Shown: positions 24,023 through 32,253 of the stretch, in pieces
Numbering within the stretch: position 1 is the stretch's first letter
Layout: each line of letters starts with the position of its first letter
Made by a program: the position numbers and the translations under genes
Origin: Mycobacterium sp. 1164985.4
GTDB lineage: Bacteria; Actinomycetota; Actinomycetes; Mycobacteriales; Mycobacteriaceae
Assembly (NCBI RefSeq): GCF_001668575.1
Contig: NZ_LZMD01000095.1
Span: 1-55,065 of the forward strand
DNA length: 55,065 nucleotides
Reading direction: 5' to 3'
Notes under the pieces: model-generated
What the model was told of the DNA's origin: nothing
Database searches by the model: none
The model's input: the letters and a program-made list of their open reading frames with translations, nothing else

Positions 24023-24802
24023 GTGAACATTGATCTGTCTGGAAAGACCGCGCTCGTCACGGGGTCGACCCAAGGCATCGGGCTGGCGATCGCCGAGGCC
24101 CTGGCCAACAGTGGCGCACGCGTCGCCGTCAACGGCCGCAGCCGCGAACGCGTCGACGAGGCCGTTGCGAAGCTGGACGGCGACGTGCTCGGCGTCGCGG
24201 CCGACGTGGCCACCGAGGAGGGCGCGGCCGAGCTGCTCGAGCGGCTACCGGACGTCGACATCCTGGTCAACAACCTGGGCATCTTCGGCGCAGTACCGGC
24301 CCGCGAGATCACCGACGAGCAGTGGCGTACCTATTTCGAGGTCAACGTGTTGGCAGCAGCCCGGCTCATTCGTGCTTATCTGCCGGCCATGACCGAGCGG
24401 GGCTGGGGGCGGGTCATCCAGATCGCCAGCGACTCCGCGCTGGTGATACCCGAGGAGATGATCCATTACGGCGTGTCCAAGACCGCGCTGTTGGCGTTGT
24501 CACGAGGGTTCGCCAAGGATGCGGCGGGCTCCGGTGTCACGGTCAATTCCGTGATCGCCGGGCCGACACACACCGCGGGTGTCGAGGACTTCGTCTACCA
24601 ACTCGTCGACAAGTCGTTGCCATGGGAGCAGGCGCAACGCGAGTTCATGCGTGAGCATCGGCCGCAGTCGTTGTTGCAGCGGCTCATCGAACCGGCCGAA
24701 ATCGCCAATCTGGTCACCTATCTCGCGTCGCCGCTGGCATCAGCGACGACGGGAGCGGCGGTGCGCGTCGACGGCGGCTACGTCGATTCGATCGTGCCCT
24801 AG
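24023..24802 (+). CDS. Short-chain dehydrogenase/reductase (SDR)
   Basis: A 259-residue classical SDR. The cofactor motif TGSTQGIG (residues 13-20), NNLG at the beta-4 strand, catalytic Ser in IASDSALV and the Y-x3-K pair in HYGVSKTALLALSRG are all present. The basic residue after the glycine motif (NGRSRERV) suggests NADP preference. The start is a GTG with AGCAGGG upstream. Being just after fadD2, it could reduce or oxidise a beta-keto/hydroxy-acyl-CoA, but the substrate is not known. Its TAG shares a CTAG tetramer with the stop of the convergent small membrane protein gene. Confidence 0.87.
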   Translation: MNIDLSGKTALVTGSTQGIGLAIAEALANSGARVAVNGRSRERVDEAVAKLDGDVLGVAADVATEEGAAELLERLPDVDILVNNLGIFGAVPAREITDEQWRTYFEVNVLAAARLIRAYLPAMTERGWGRVIQIASDSALVIPEEMIHYGVSKTALLALSRGFAKDAAGSGVTVNSVIAGPTHTAGVEDFVYQLVDKSLPWEQAQREFMREHRPQSLLQRLIEPAEIANLVTYLASPLASATTGAAVRVDGGYVDSIVP

Positions 24803-25110
24803 TCGGCCATTGCGGCCGCGCCGGGAATGGCCAGACACACGAGCATCAGCAGGAGCAGGAACCACCCGGCGCCCTGCCACTGCACCCAGGCGCCCTCGGC
24901 CTTCCACTCGCGGTACGTCCTGACGAACGCGCCGACCCCGCCGAGGAACAGGATGGCCGGGACGGTCGAGGCGGCGACGATCGAGGTCTTCGAAACGACC
25001 GCGTAGATGACGAAGGCGAGGGCGGCGACCGCGACCACCACCGCCGTGTAGATGGCGGCGGCCCGAAACGCTCCCGGCCGGTCCCAGCGCTTCTCGACGT
25101 CGTTGGTCAT
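24799..25110 (-). CDS. Small membrane protein, three predicted transmembrane helices
   Basis: A 103-residue protein not recognised as a named family. Three hydrophobic stretches are visible: about 18-40 (AIYTAVVVAVAALAFVIYAV), about 47-62 (STVPAILFLGGVGAFV) and about 80-100 (GWFLLLLMLVCLAIPGAAA). A short polar loop with YREWKAEGAWVQW lies between the second and third. Convergent with the SDR gene, with overlapping stops. Coding is supported by length, high third-position GC and the exact stop-to-stop fit. No function is proposed. Confidence 0.72.
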   Translation of the reverse strand: MTNDVEKRWDRPGAFRAAAIYTAVVVAVAALAFVIYAVVSKTSIVAASTVPAILFLGGVGAFVRTYREWKAEGAWVQWQGAGWFLLLLMLVCLAIPGAAAMAD

Positions 25111-25150
25111 GACTCAATAGTTGCCTTCGAGGAGATCAATAAACGTTCCA

Positions 25151-25426
25151 TCAAGGCCCGTTGACGTACCACGACAGGCATCCGGGGATGTCGCGGCACG
25201 CGATCACGGCGGTCTGGTCGGGAGGACCGCCGCGGACCTTCGGCGGCCGCTTACCGAAGTTGCAGGAAGTCGCCCACGGGTTGCCCGGGATGATGCCGGG
25301 ATAGCACGGCGCAGCCTGCTCGCGCGGTGCAGGACCGTCGCCGATGACCGTCGGCGCGACGAACAGCCCCGCCATCGCCGCGGCACCCACAGTCACGCGG
25401 GCCAGACGAATACCGCAGCTGCTCAT
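25151..25426 (-). CDS. Small secreted cysteine-containing protein
   Basis: A 91-residue protein with an N-terminal signal peptide: basic start, hydrophobic core VTVGAAAMAGLFVAPTV, and a probable cleavage site before or after a small-residue stretch. The mature part is Pro/Gly-rich with four cysteines (PCYPGIIPG, TSCNFG, VIACRD, GCLSW), suggesting two disulfides. Similar short secreted proteins of unknown role are common in mycobacteria. ATG 25426 is preferred over a TTG at 25438. It is the last gene of a minus-strand block behind fadE6, about 60 bases away. Confidence 0.68.
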   Translation of the reverse strand: MSSCGIRLARVTVGAAAMAGLFVAPTVIGDGPAPREQAAPCYPGIIPGNPWATSCNFGKRPPKVRGGPPDQTAVIACRDIPGCLSWYVNGP

Positions 25427-25485
25427 CACTTCCGCCAAACATCGGGCCGTGAACTTGATTCCAGGCTACGCCCGTGGCGAGCGCC

Positions 25486-27690
25486 TTACGGATCGCGCGG
25501 CAGTCCCAACAGGCGCTCGGCGATGATGTTGAGCTGCACTTCGGTGGTCCCACCGTAGATCGTGGTGGCCCGACTGCCGAGCAGGTACTCCGCCCATCGG
25601 CCGGGTTCCTGCTTCGGATCCCCGATCGCGCCGTCGGTGCCGAACGACGACACCGCGAACTCCGCGTAGCCCTGGCCGGTCTTCATCGACAGCAGCTTGG
25701 AGATCGCCGCCGCGGGCATCGGATCACCACCGGCCAGCGTCAGCAGCGTCGAACGCATGTTGAGCACCTTGGCAGCATGGCCTTCGGCGATCAGCCTGCC
25801 CGCGGAATTCTGCTCGATCTGGTCGAACTGACCTTCCTGGAGGAACGTGATGAAGTCGGCGAGGCTGGCGAGGAACGGCGGTTCGCTGCTGCCAATCGAA
25901 ACGCGTTCGTTGGTCAGCGTGTTCCTGCTGACCTCCCAGCCCCGGTTCACCTCGCCGAGCACCATCTCGTCGGGCACGAAGACGTCGTCGATGAACACGG
26001 TGTTGAACATCGCGTTGCCGGTCAGCTCGCGCAACGGCTTGATCTCGACGCCTTCGCTGGCCATGTCCAACAGGAAATAGGTGATGCCGTTGTGCTTGGG
26101 CGCATTGGGATCGGTGCGCGCGAGCAGCGCGCCCCACTGCGAGAACTGCGCACCCGTGGTCCAAATCTTCTGCCCGGTGATCCGCCAACCACCGTCGACC
26201 TTCGTCGCCTTCGTCGTCAGGCTGGCCAGGTCCGATCCCGCACCCGGCTCGGAAAACAGCTGGCACCAAATCATTTCGCCACGGAACGTCGGCGGCAGGA
26301 AGCGCTGCTTCTGCTCGTCGGTGCCGAACGCCACGATCGAGGGGATGATCCACGCCGCGATGCCCATCTGCGGGCGCTTGACCCGACCGGCGTCGAACTC
26401 CTGGGCGATGATGATCTGCTCGACGGGGCCGGCCGCGCGTCCCCACGGCTTGGGCAGATGCGGCTGCACCCAACCACCCTCGGCGATCGCGACGTTGCGC
26501 TCTTCGCGCGAAATGGCCTTGAGCGCAGCCACTTCCGCGCGGATCTCATCGCGCAGCTTCTCGGTGTCGGGATCGAGGTCGATGTTGAGTTTGCGCATCC
26601 CCGTGGTGGTCGCCACGTCGACGACCTGCTGCGGGTAATCGGCGTGCCTGCCGAAGCCGGCCGCCAGCACCAGCGCGCGCCTGTAATAGACGTTGGTGTC
26701 GTGCTCCCACGTGAAGCCGATGCCACCGTGCACCTGGATGCAATCCTGGGCGCAGTGCTGGCCCGCTTCGGGCGCCAGGGTGGCCGCCACAGCCGCGGCG
26801 AACTCGAAAGCGGCTTCGGTCGAACCGGTTTCGCGGAACTCGTCGATGGCCCGGGCGGCATCCCACACAGCTGCGGTGGCGCGCTCGGTGTCGGCGATCA
26901 TCGAAGCGCACTTGTGCTTGATGGCCTGGAACTGACCGATGGGCCTACCGAACTGTTCGCGGATCTTGGCGTATGCGGCGGCGGTGTCGGTGGCCCACCG
27001 GGCAACGCCGACGCACTCCGCGGACAGCAACGTCGAGATCAACGCACGTGCCAGCGGGCGGCTCAGGTTGCTCAGCACCCGGTCGTCGCCCACCTCGACG
27101 GCGTTGGCGCGTACGTGCGCGACGGGCCGCAGCGGATCCAGGCTCGTGACGGGTTCGATCTCCAGCTGGTCGGCGTCGAGGACCACCCACTCTTCGCCGC
27201 TGTCGATAGCGACGGGCAGCACCAGCAGCGACGCCTGCCCGGCGACAGGCACGGCGCGCACCTCGCCGCGAATGACCAGCCCGGCCGCTTCGCCTTCACC
27301 GTGGCGGGTGGCGGTCAGGCTGGAATCGATGGCGTAGGTCGCGATCGTCGCGCCGGAGGCGAGGTCACCCAGTTGCGGGGCGTTGGGGTCGTGGGCCGCG
27401 ATCAGCGCGCTGGCGATGGCCGACGGCACGAATGGCCCCGGGACGGCGCCGTAGCCGAATTCGGCGGCGACGATGGCGAGCTCGAGGATTCCGAAGCCTT
27501 GTCCACCTACGTCTTCGGACAGGTGCACACCCTGCAGGCCCTGTTCGGCCGCGCCCTTCCAGTAGGGCGGCGGGTTCGGGATCGGTGTCTCCAGGGCCTC
27601 GTGCAGCACCTCAGACGGTGCCACCCGAGCGACGAAGGACCGCACCGAGTCGGCCAGATCGTTGTGCTCAGGACTGATTGCAATGGGCAT
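25486..27690 (-). CDS. fadE6: Tandem double-domain acyl-CoA dehydrogenase (FadE6-like)
   Basis: A 734-residue protein with two complete acyl-CoA dehydrogenase modules. Module 1 (about 1-370) ends with QVHGGIGFTWEHDTNVYYRR. Module 2 (about 380-734) starts at LNIDLDPDTEKLRDEI, has the FAD/substrate segment LFSEPGAGSDLASL and closes with YGGTTEVQLNIIAERLLGLP. Usual family members are near 380 residues, so this is a natural fusion of what are often two subunits. Rv0271c (fadE6) has the same length and neighbourhood, from memory. The ATG at 27690 follows GTGAGGTG. It lies nine bases after the D-2-hydroxyacid dehydrogenase gene, on the same strand. Confidence 0.88.
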   Translation of the reverse strand: MPIAISPEHNDLADSVRSFVARVAPSEVLHEALETPIPNPPPYWKGAAEQGLQGVHLSEDVGGQGFGILELAIVAAEFGYGAVPGPFVPSAIASALIAAHDPNAPQLGDLASGATIATYAIDSSLTATRHGEGEAAGLVIRGEVRAVPVAGQASLLVLPVAIDSGEEWVVLDADQLEIEPVTSLDPLRPVAHVRANAVEVGDDRVLSNLSRPLARALISTLLSAECVGVARWATDTAAAYAKIREQFGRPIGQFQAIKHKCASMIADTERATAAVWDAARAIDEFRETGSTEAAFEFAAAVAATLAPEAGQHCAQDCIQVHGGIGFTWEHDTNVYYRRALVLAAGFGRHADYPQQVVDVATTTGMRKLNIDLDPDTEKLRDEIRAEVAALKAISREERNVAIAEGGWVQPHLPKPWGRAAGPVEQIIIAQEFDAGRVKRPQMGIAAWIIPSIVAFGTDEQKQRFLPPTFRGEMIWCQLFSEPGAGSDLASLTTKATKVDGGWRITGQKIWTTGAQFSQWGALLARTDPNAPKHNGITYFLLDMASEGVEIKPLRELTGNAMFNTVFIDDVFVPDEMVLGEVNRGWEVSRNTLTNERVSIGSSEPPFLASLADFITFLQEGQFDQIEQNSAGRLIAEGHAAKVLNMRSTLLTLAGGDPMPAAAISKLLSMKTGQGYAEFAVSSFGTDGAIGDPKQEPGRWAEYLLGSRATTIYGGTTEVQLNIIAERLLGLPRDP

Positions 27691-27699
27691 ACGTGCACC

Positions 27700-28704
27700 T
27701 CACTGTGACGGAGTGTCCCTATTAACCGGTCGGTTGGGAGACACGATACCGTTCACGACGTTGGCCAGTTCACGGCCGTCCCACAGGCGGCGACAGTTGT
27801 CGACCGCGTGCTCCAGGTACCGACGCATCGTGTCGACGGTGTACCAGGTGACGTGCGGGGTGAGCACCACGTTGTCGAGCGACAACAACGGATTGTCGGT
27901 CTCGACGGGTTCGGTCGCGAACACGTCGAGACCCGCGCCGGCCAACTTCTTCGCGCGCAGCGCGTCAGCGAGGGCCGTCTCGTCGACGATCGCGCCGCGG
28001 CTGGTGTTCACCAGCACCGCGCCGGGATTCATGCGGTTCAGCGCCGTGCGGTCGATCATGCCGGCCGTCGCATCGGTCAGCGGGAGATGAAGCGAGACGA
28101 TGTCGCTGGCGGCCAGCAGGTCGGGTACCTCTCGCCAGCCGGGGTGCCCGTCGTCGCGCGTGCTGGTGTGCAACACCTCGGCGTCCATCGCCCGCACGAT
28201 GTGCTCGACCTTTTTGGCGACATTGCCGTAGCCGATCAGACCCACGGTGCAACCGCCGATGTCGCGGACGGTCTCGCCCAGGCTCGGGTCGGACGGCCAA
28301 CCTCGGCCCTCGCGGGTCACACGATCGAGTTCGGTCAGCCGGCGCAGCACGGCGAGCATCAGCAGCACGGTTCCCTCGGCGACCGATGGGGCGTTGGCCC
28401 CGGGCATGTTGGCGACCGCGATGCCCAGGTCAGTCGCGGTCGCCACGTCGATCGTGTTGACCCCGGCGCCCATCTTGTGCACCAGCCGGCAGCGTCGCGC
28501 TTCGGCGAGGTCGTCACCGGAGATCGGCCGCAGCACGTGCCAGATGACGTCGGCCTCGGAGAGTTCGCGGTAGAAGGCGGCCTCATCATCTTCCGCGCAA
28601 TAGCGGATGTCGAGCCAATCGGACTGCGGCGCAACGAAGTCGATCGCCCTGGGGCCGGGAGTGAAATGGGCGAGGACCCTCAGCGGCTCGTTTGCTACCG
28701 CCAC
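27700..28704 (-). CDS. D-isomer-specific 2-hydroxyacid dehydrogenase
   Basis: A 334-residue dehydrogenase with nucleotide motif GLIGYGNVAKKV, substrate-binding Arg in NTSRGAIVDE, Glu in VFATEPVETDNP and catalytic His in TPHVTWYT. It reduces a 2-oxoacid or oxidises a D-2-hydroxyacid with NAD(P). The start is uncertain: GTG 28704 overlaps the upstream hydrolase gene by 10 bases, and GTG 28719 would overlap by 25. Neither has a strong ribosome site, so translational coupling is likely. It is co-directional with the hydrolase upstream and fadE6 downstream, suggesting a three-gene operon. Confidence 0.87.
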   Translation of the reverse strand: MAVANEPLRVLAHFTPGPRAIDFVAPQSDWLDIRYCAEDDEAAFYRELSEADVIWHVLRPISGDDLAEARRCRLVHKMGAGVNTIDVATATDLGIAVANMPGANAPSVAEGTVLLMLAVLRRLTELDRVTREGRGWPSDPSLGETVRDIGGCTVGLIGYGNVAKKVEHIVRAMDAEVLHTSTRDDGHPGWREVPDLLAASDIVSLHLPLTDATAGMIDRTALNRMNPGAVLVNTSRGAIVDETALADALRAKKLAGAGLDVFATEPVETDNPLLSLDNVVLTPHVTWYTVDTMRRYLEHAVDNCRRLWDGRELANVVNGIVSPNRPVNRDTPSQ

Positions 28705-29837
28705 CGCTTCGCGATCCACTTCGCGATCGTATCGGCTTGTTCGCTGCGCGCCCCCGGCGTGGTGAAGTAATGGTCGGTGTCGATCGAACACTGGGCTTTG
28801 TCCGTGCTGGCCAACGCGTCGAAGATGTGCTCCGCGTCGGATGGGAACACGCCGGTGTCCTGATCGGCGTTGATGACCAGTGCCGGGCAGGTGATCCGGT
28901 TGAGGTGCGGTTCGGCGCGGGTCTGCGCGTAGCGCAGGCTCCACATGCCGATCCAGTTGCGTAGTGTGCAGGCCGCCGCGATGCCGCGGGCAGATCGGTT
29001 GGCCTGCACGGGGACTCCGGCGTAGCACATGTTCGCGGGCCGTTTCGTCGGCTCCAGCGTGGGGTCGACCATGCGCGGATCAGCCCACGTCCGCATCACC
29101 GTGAACGGGCGGTCGGAGAACCCCGCGGCCCGCACGTGCTCGAGTTCGGCCTCGGCCCAGTCCGTGATGGCGTGATTCCGGGCGACCTGGGCTGCGCGGT
29201 ATCGCTCGACGAACTCCTCCGAGAACGGAGGGCCATTGCGTTCGTCGAAGAGGTCGAGATCGGGATCGGTTGCCACGGCGTCTGTTTCGTCGACGACCGA
29301 CGCGTCCATCCAGGCTGTGAGCACGTCGGGGCGGCCGGGATGCGCGGCGGTCGAGACATAGCCGTCGGCGGGTAAGAGGTCGTTGAGTCCGCCGGCCGGG
29401 CGCATCCCAGGCAGCGGTGTCACGTGGGGATCGACGGCTTGCGCCTGGTAGGCCGCCATCAGCGATCCGCCGCCGGAGTTGCCCAGAAGCACAACGGTTT
29501 CCACGCCGGCAACCTCGCGCAGCCACCGCACACCGACACCGATGTCGACGAGCGCATGGTCGAGCAGGAAGCTGCTCTCGAACCCGCGATAGCGCGTGTT
29601 CCAGCCCAGGAACCCGATTCCCCGGGTGGCCATGTAATCGGCGAGATAGTGCTCCGAGAAGTCGATCTGATAATGCGTGGCGATCATCGCGACCTTCGGT
29701 TTGCGTCCGACGCCGCGGTGGTAGATGCCCTGACAGGGGTGACCGCCCGCACCGGCGCGGCGGGCGGTGGGGGAGTCCAGGCCGACGAACTCGCGGGTGA
29801 CGCCGGGGGTTGCGGTGGTCGACGGTGTTTTGGTCAT
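28695..29837 (-). CDS. Alpha/beta hydrolase family protein (Rv0272c-like)
   Basis: A 380-residue cytoplasmic hydrolase. The nucleophile elbow GNSGGGS places the catalytic Ser at about 121; a late acidic segment (VINADQDTGVF) and a His near residue 361 (DTDHYFTTPG) complete a plausible triad. It may hydrolyse an ester or acyl-CoA thioester. It is the first main gene of the minus-strand block with the D-2-hydroxyacid dehydrogenase and fadE6, as Rv0272c and Rv0271c are neighbours in M. tuberculosis, from memory. A possible 34-codon reading frame upstream ends in an ATGA overlapping this start. Confidence 0.83.
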   Translation of the reverse strand: MTKTPSTTATPGVTREFVGLDSPTARRAGAGGHPCQGIYHRGVGRKPKVAMIATHYQIDFSEHYLADYMATRGIGFLGWNTRYRGFESSFLLDHALVDIGVGVRWLREVAGVETVVLLGNSGGGSLMAAYQAQAVDPHVTPLPGMRPAGGLNDLLPADGYVSTAAHPGRPDVLTAWMDASVVDETDAVATDPDLDLFDERNGPPFSEEFVERYRAAQVARNHAITDWAEAELEHVRAAGFSDRPFTVMRTWADPRMVDPTLEPTKRPANMCYAGVPVQANRSARGIAAACTLRNWIGMWSLRYAQTRAEPHLNRITCPALVINADQDTGVFPSDAEHIFDALASTDKAQCSIDTDHYFTTPGARSEQADTIAKWIAKRWR

Positions 29838-29938
29838 TCGAGCCCCCCGGGATCGGCCGAAAAATCAAGGGATGCAGGCTGTTCTGCGATCTTGAAGATC
29901 GGCCCGATCGGCAGCGGGACGCGCGGGACGATCGTCAT
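29834..29938 (-). CDS. Possible 34-residue leader reading frame coupled to the hydrolase gene
   Basis: An ATG at 29938 opens a 34-codon frame whose TGA overlaps the hydrolase ATG as ATGA, the same overlap geometry used by real coupled genes in this window. The peptide is Pro/Ile-rich at its start (IVPRVPLPIGPIFKIAEQ) and is not recognised. No Shine-Dalgarno is visible. It could be a leader peptide, a remnant, or chance in a 194-base divergent intergenic region. Confidence 0.25.
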   Translation of the reverse strand: MTIVPRVPLPIGPIFKIAEQPASLDFSADPGGLE

Positions 29939-30031
29939 AGCGGTGCCGGTCCGTTCGTCATTGCTCGTGATTGCCCCTGATGCTAAGTTCGATTTGCGTT
30001 TCTGGCCAGAGATTCGCGCTAGGAGGCGCCC

Positions 30032-30607
30032 GTGATCAGGCCCGATAATCCCAACACCGAGTTCGAACTCGGCGGTATCAACCACGTAGCGTTGGTGTGC
30101 TCGGACATGGCGAGGACCGTCGACTTCTACAGCAACGTCCTCGGAATGCCGTTGATCAAGTCGCTCGACCTGCCGGGAGGCATGGGTCAGCATTTCTTCT
30201 TCGACGCCGGAAACGGCGACTGTGTCGCGTTCTTCTGGTTCGCCGACGCGCCCGACCGGGTTCCCGGCGTCTCCTCTCCGGAGGCCATCCCGGGCATCGG
30301 GGACATCGTCAGCGCCGTCAGCACCATGAACCACCTGGCGTTCCATGTGCCCGCCGAGAAGTTCGACGAGTATCGGGAGCGGCTCAAAGCCAAGGGTGTG
30401 CGGGTCGGCCCGGTGCTCAACCACGACGACAGCGAGGCGCAGGTTTCACCGACCGTGCATCCCGGCGTCTACGTCAGGTCGTTCTACTTCCACGACCCTG
30501 ACGGCATCACGCTCGAATTCGCCTGTTGGACCAAGGAGTTCACCGAGCGCGATGCGAAGGCGACACCCAAGACAGCGGCGGACCGGCGCCCGAGAGTGAC
30601 AGCCTGA
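30032..30607 (+). CDS. Glyoxalase/VOC family protein (Rv0274-like)
   Basis: A 191-residue vicinal-oxygen-chelate protein with two beta-alpha-beta-beta-beta modules. Probable metal ligands are His18 (INHVALVCSD), a His in MGQHFFFD, His in MNHLAFHVP and the Glu in FHDPDGITLEFACW. Family reactions include glyoxalase, extradiol dioxygenase and epimerase activity, and the substrate cannot be chosen from sequence. The GTG start is set by a consensus TAGGAGG. Divergent from the alpha/beta hydrolase operon and convergent with the TetR gene six bases away. Confidence 0.87.
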   Translation: MIRPDNPNTEFELGGINHVALVCSDMARTVDFYSNVLGMPLIKSLDLPGGMGQHFFFDAGNGDCVAFFWFADAPDRVPGVSSPEAIPGIGDIVSAVSTMNHLAFHVPAEKFDEYRERLKAKGVRVGPVLNHDDSEAQVSPTVHPGVYVRSFYFHDPDGITLEFACWTKEFTERDAKATPKTAADRRPRVTA

Positions 30608-30612
30608 TCGGA

Positions 30613-31239
30613 TCAGGCGTCGGTCGTCGGCACTCCCGAAACCGCATCGATGTTCGCCGCGAGACGGTCGACGAGTTGGTCGGCGTCGAGTTCGAGGTGC
30701 CCCGCCAGCCACGCACTGATGCTCTGCCCCACCCCGCCGACCGCGAAATGCGCGGTCGCCTCGTCGAGTTCGTTGTCGGGCGGAACGACGCTGCCCGCGT
30801 GCTGCAGCAGTAGGTGGGCGAACAGGGCCGTGGACTCGGCGCGTTTGCGCACGATGACTGTGTTCGACAATTGGACGCTGAACACCAGACGTCCCACCCG
30901 CGGATCCGCGGCGACGGTCCGCACGATGTTGTCCATCGCCGCGCGGGAGCCCTCACGCAGCGGTGCGGCGGCGACGGCCGCCTGGGTCGTCGCGGCGATG
31001 TCCGCGATCACCCAGTCGTAGACCTGCGCGGCGAAGTCGTCCTTGTCGGTGAACGTCTCGTAGAAGTACCGGACCCCCAGCCCGGCCTGCGCGCAGATGG
31101 CGCGCACCGTCAACTCGGCGGGGTCACCGCCCGCCCCGAGCAGCTCGAGCCCGGCCTCGAGCAGGCTCTGCCGCCGTTGCGCCCGGCGTTGGGCCGCGTC
31201 TACGCCGCGGTAGGGCCGGACCTGTGCCATGGCTGTCAT
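30613..31239 (-). CDS. TetR family transcriptional regulator (Rv0275c-like)
   Basis: A 208-residue repressor with N-terminal helix-turn-helix (LTVRAICAQAGLGVRYFYETFTDKDDF region, minus flanks) and a C-terminal ligand domain. In-frame ATGs at 31239 and 31230 are both possible starts; no ribosome site is clear, so leaderless translation is plausible. It is divergent from the MpaB/DUF2236 gene, with a 10-base palindrome between them, and probably represses both. In M. tuberculosis the same pair is Rv0275c/Rv0276, from memory. Confidence 0.88.
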   Translation of the reverse strand: MTAMAQVRPYRGVDAAQRRAQRRQSLLEAGLELLGAGGDPAELTVRAICAQAGLGVRYFYETFTDKDDFAAQVYDWVIADIAATTQAAVAAAPLREGSRAAMDNIVRTVAADPRVGRLVFSVQLSNTVIVRKRAESTALFAHLLLQHAGSVVPPDNELDEATAHFAVGGVGQSISAWLAGHLELDADQLVDRLAANIDAVSGVPTTDA

Positions 31240-31275
31240 CTTGACACCCGGTGCCGACCCGGGGCAATATCAGGA

Positions 31276-31285
31276 AACACGTGTT
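31276..31285. promoter_or_regulatory. AACACGTGTT palindrome in TetR/MpaB divergent promoter
   Basis: A perfect 10-base palindrome, extended on both sides with partial symmetry (GAAACAC/GTGTTCTC), in the 71-base region between the TetR gene and the gene at 31311. Position and symmetry suggest the TetR operator. Confidence 0.5.
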
Positions 31286-31310
31286 CTCACATTTGTGATA
31301 GGGGTTCCCG

Positions 31311-32201
31311 ATGGTCACCCAGCCGATCGACCACGTCGGACGACCGGTCAACGACGCGCCTCTGCCGGGGCGCAAGCTGCTCCGCGACGTGTCACCGGAG
31401 GACGCGATGCTGGGCATCGGGTTGTTGTCCGGACCGGCCAACGTGATCATGGAGCTCGCGCGCCCGGGAGTCGGCTACGGCGTCAAGGACAGCCGCGTCG
31501 AAAGCGGCCGGGCCGACCGGCATCCCGTCAAGCGCGCGCGGACCACGTTCACCTACCTCGCCGTCGCGCTGGCGGGCACCGACGAACAGAAGGCCACGTA
31601 CCGGCGCGCGGTCAACCGGTCGCATCGCGAGGTGTACTCGCTGCCGGACAGCCCGGTCGAGTACAACGCGTTCGACAAGGACCTGCAGCTGTGGGTGGCC
31701 GCCTGCCTGTACAAGGGCTTCGTCGACGTGTACCGCGTCTTTGTCGGCGAGATGGATGACGCGTCCGCCGACCGCCACTACCGCGACGGCGCGGCGTTGG
31801 GCACGACGCTGCAGGTGCCCGCAGAGATGTGGCCCGCCGACCGGAAGGCGTTCGACGAGTACTGGCAGCAGTCGCTCGACAAGGTTCACATCGACGACGC
31901 GGTGCGCGAATACCTGTGGCCGATCGCGGCGGGGCGCATCGGCAACCTCAAGTTGCCGGCGTGGCTGCAGAAGCGCACCGACGCGGTCAACCTCTTCATC
32001 ACGACCGGCTTTCTGCCGCAACGGTTCCGCGATGAGATGGGGCTGCCGTGGAGCGCGGCCGAACAGCGGCGGTTCAACCGCGTCATGCGCCTGCTCGGCC
32101 GCATCAACAACGTGATGCCACGGTTCGTCCGCCAGTTCCCGTTCAACGTCCTGCTCAAGGATCTGGACTGGCGCGTGCGCACCGGCCGTCAGCTGGTGTA
32201 G
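31311..32201 (+). CDS. MpaB/DUF2236 family oxygenase-like protein (Rv0276-like)
   Basis: A 296-residue helical protein. The region RAVNRSHREVYS, with its His, and the later WVAACLYKGFVDVY are characteristic of DUF2236, the family containing fungal MpaB and, distantly, the latex-clearing haem oxygenase. Some members bind haem or iron and cleave prenyl double bonds; whether this one does is unknown. The segment MLGIGLLSGPANVIMELARPGVG opens the conserved domain (longer run not given). An AGGGG lies just before the ATG. Probably controlled by the divergent TetR protein. Confidence 0.78.
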   Translation: MVTQPIDHVGRPVNDAPLPGRKLLRDVSPEDAMLGIGLLSGPANVIMELARPGVGYGVKDSRVESGRADRHPVKRARTTFTYLAVALAGTDEQKATYRRAVNRSHREVYSLPDSPVEYNAFDKDLQLWVAACLYKGFVDVYRVFVGEMDDASADRHYRDGAALGTTLQVPAEMWPADRKAFDEYWQQSLDKVHIDDAVREYLWPIAAGRIGNLKLPAWLQKRTDAVNLFITTGFLPQRFRDEMGLPWSAAEQRRFNRVMRLLGRINNVMPRFVRQFPFNVLLKDLDWRVRTGRQLV

Positions 32202-32253
32202 TCAGTCGGTCCTGCTCAGCCAGCTGTCAGAATCGCGGCGTACAAAGAGGTAC

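Noticed and set aside
25474..27708. 744-codon open frame on the plus strand
   Set aside because: It is exactly antisense to fadE6, whose domain motifs are clear. High GC content suppresses stop codons on the opposite strand; the translated product has no recognisable motif.
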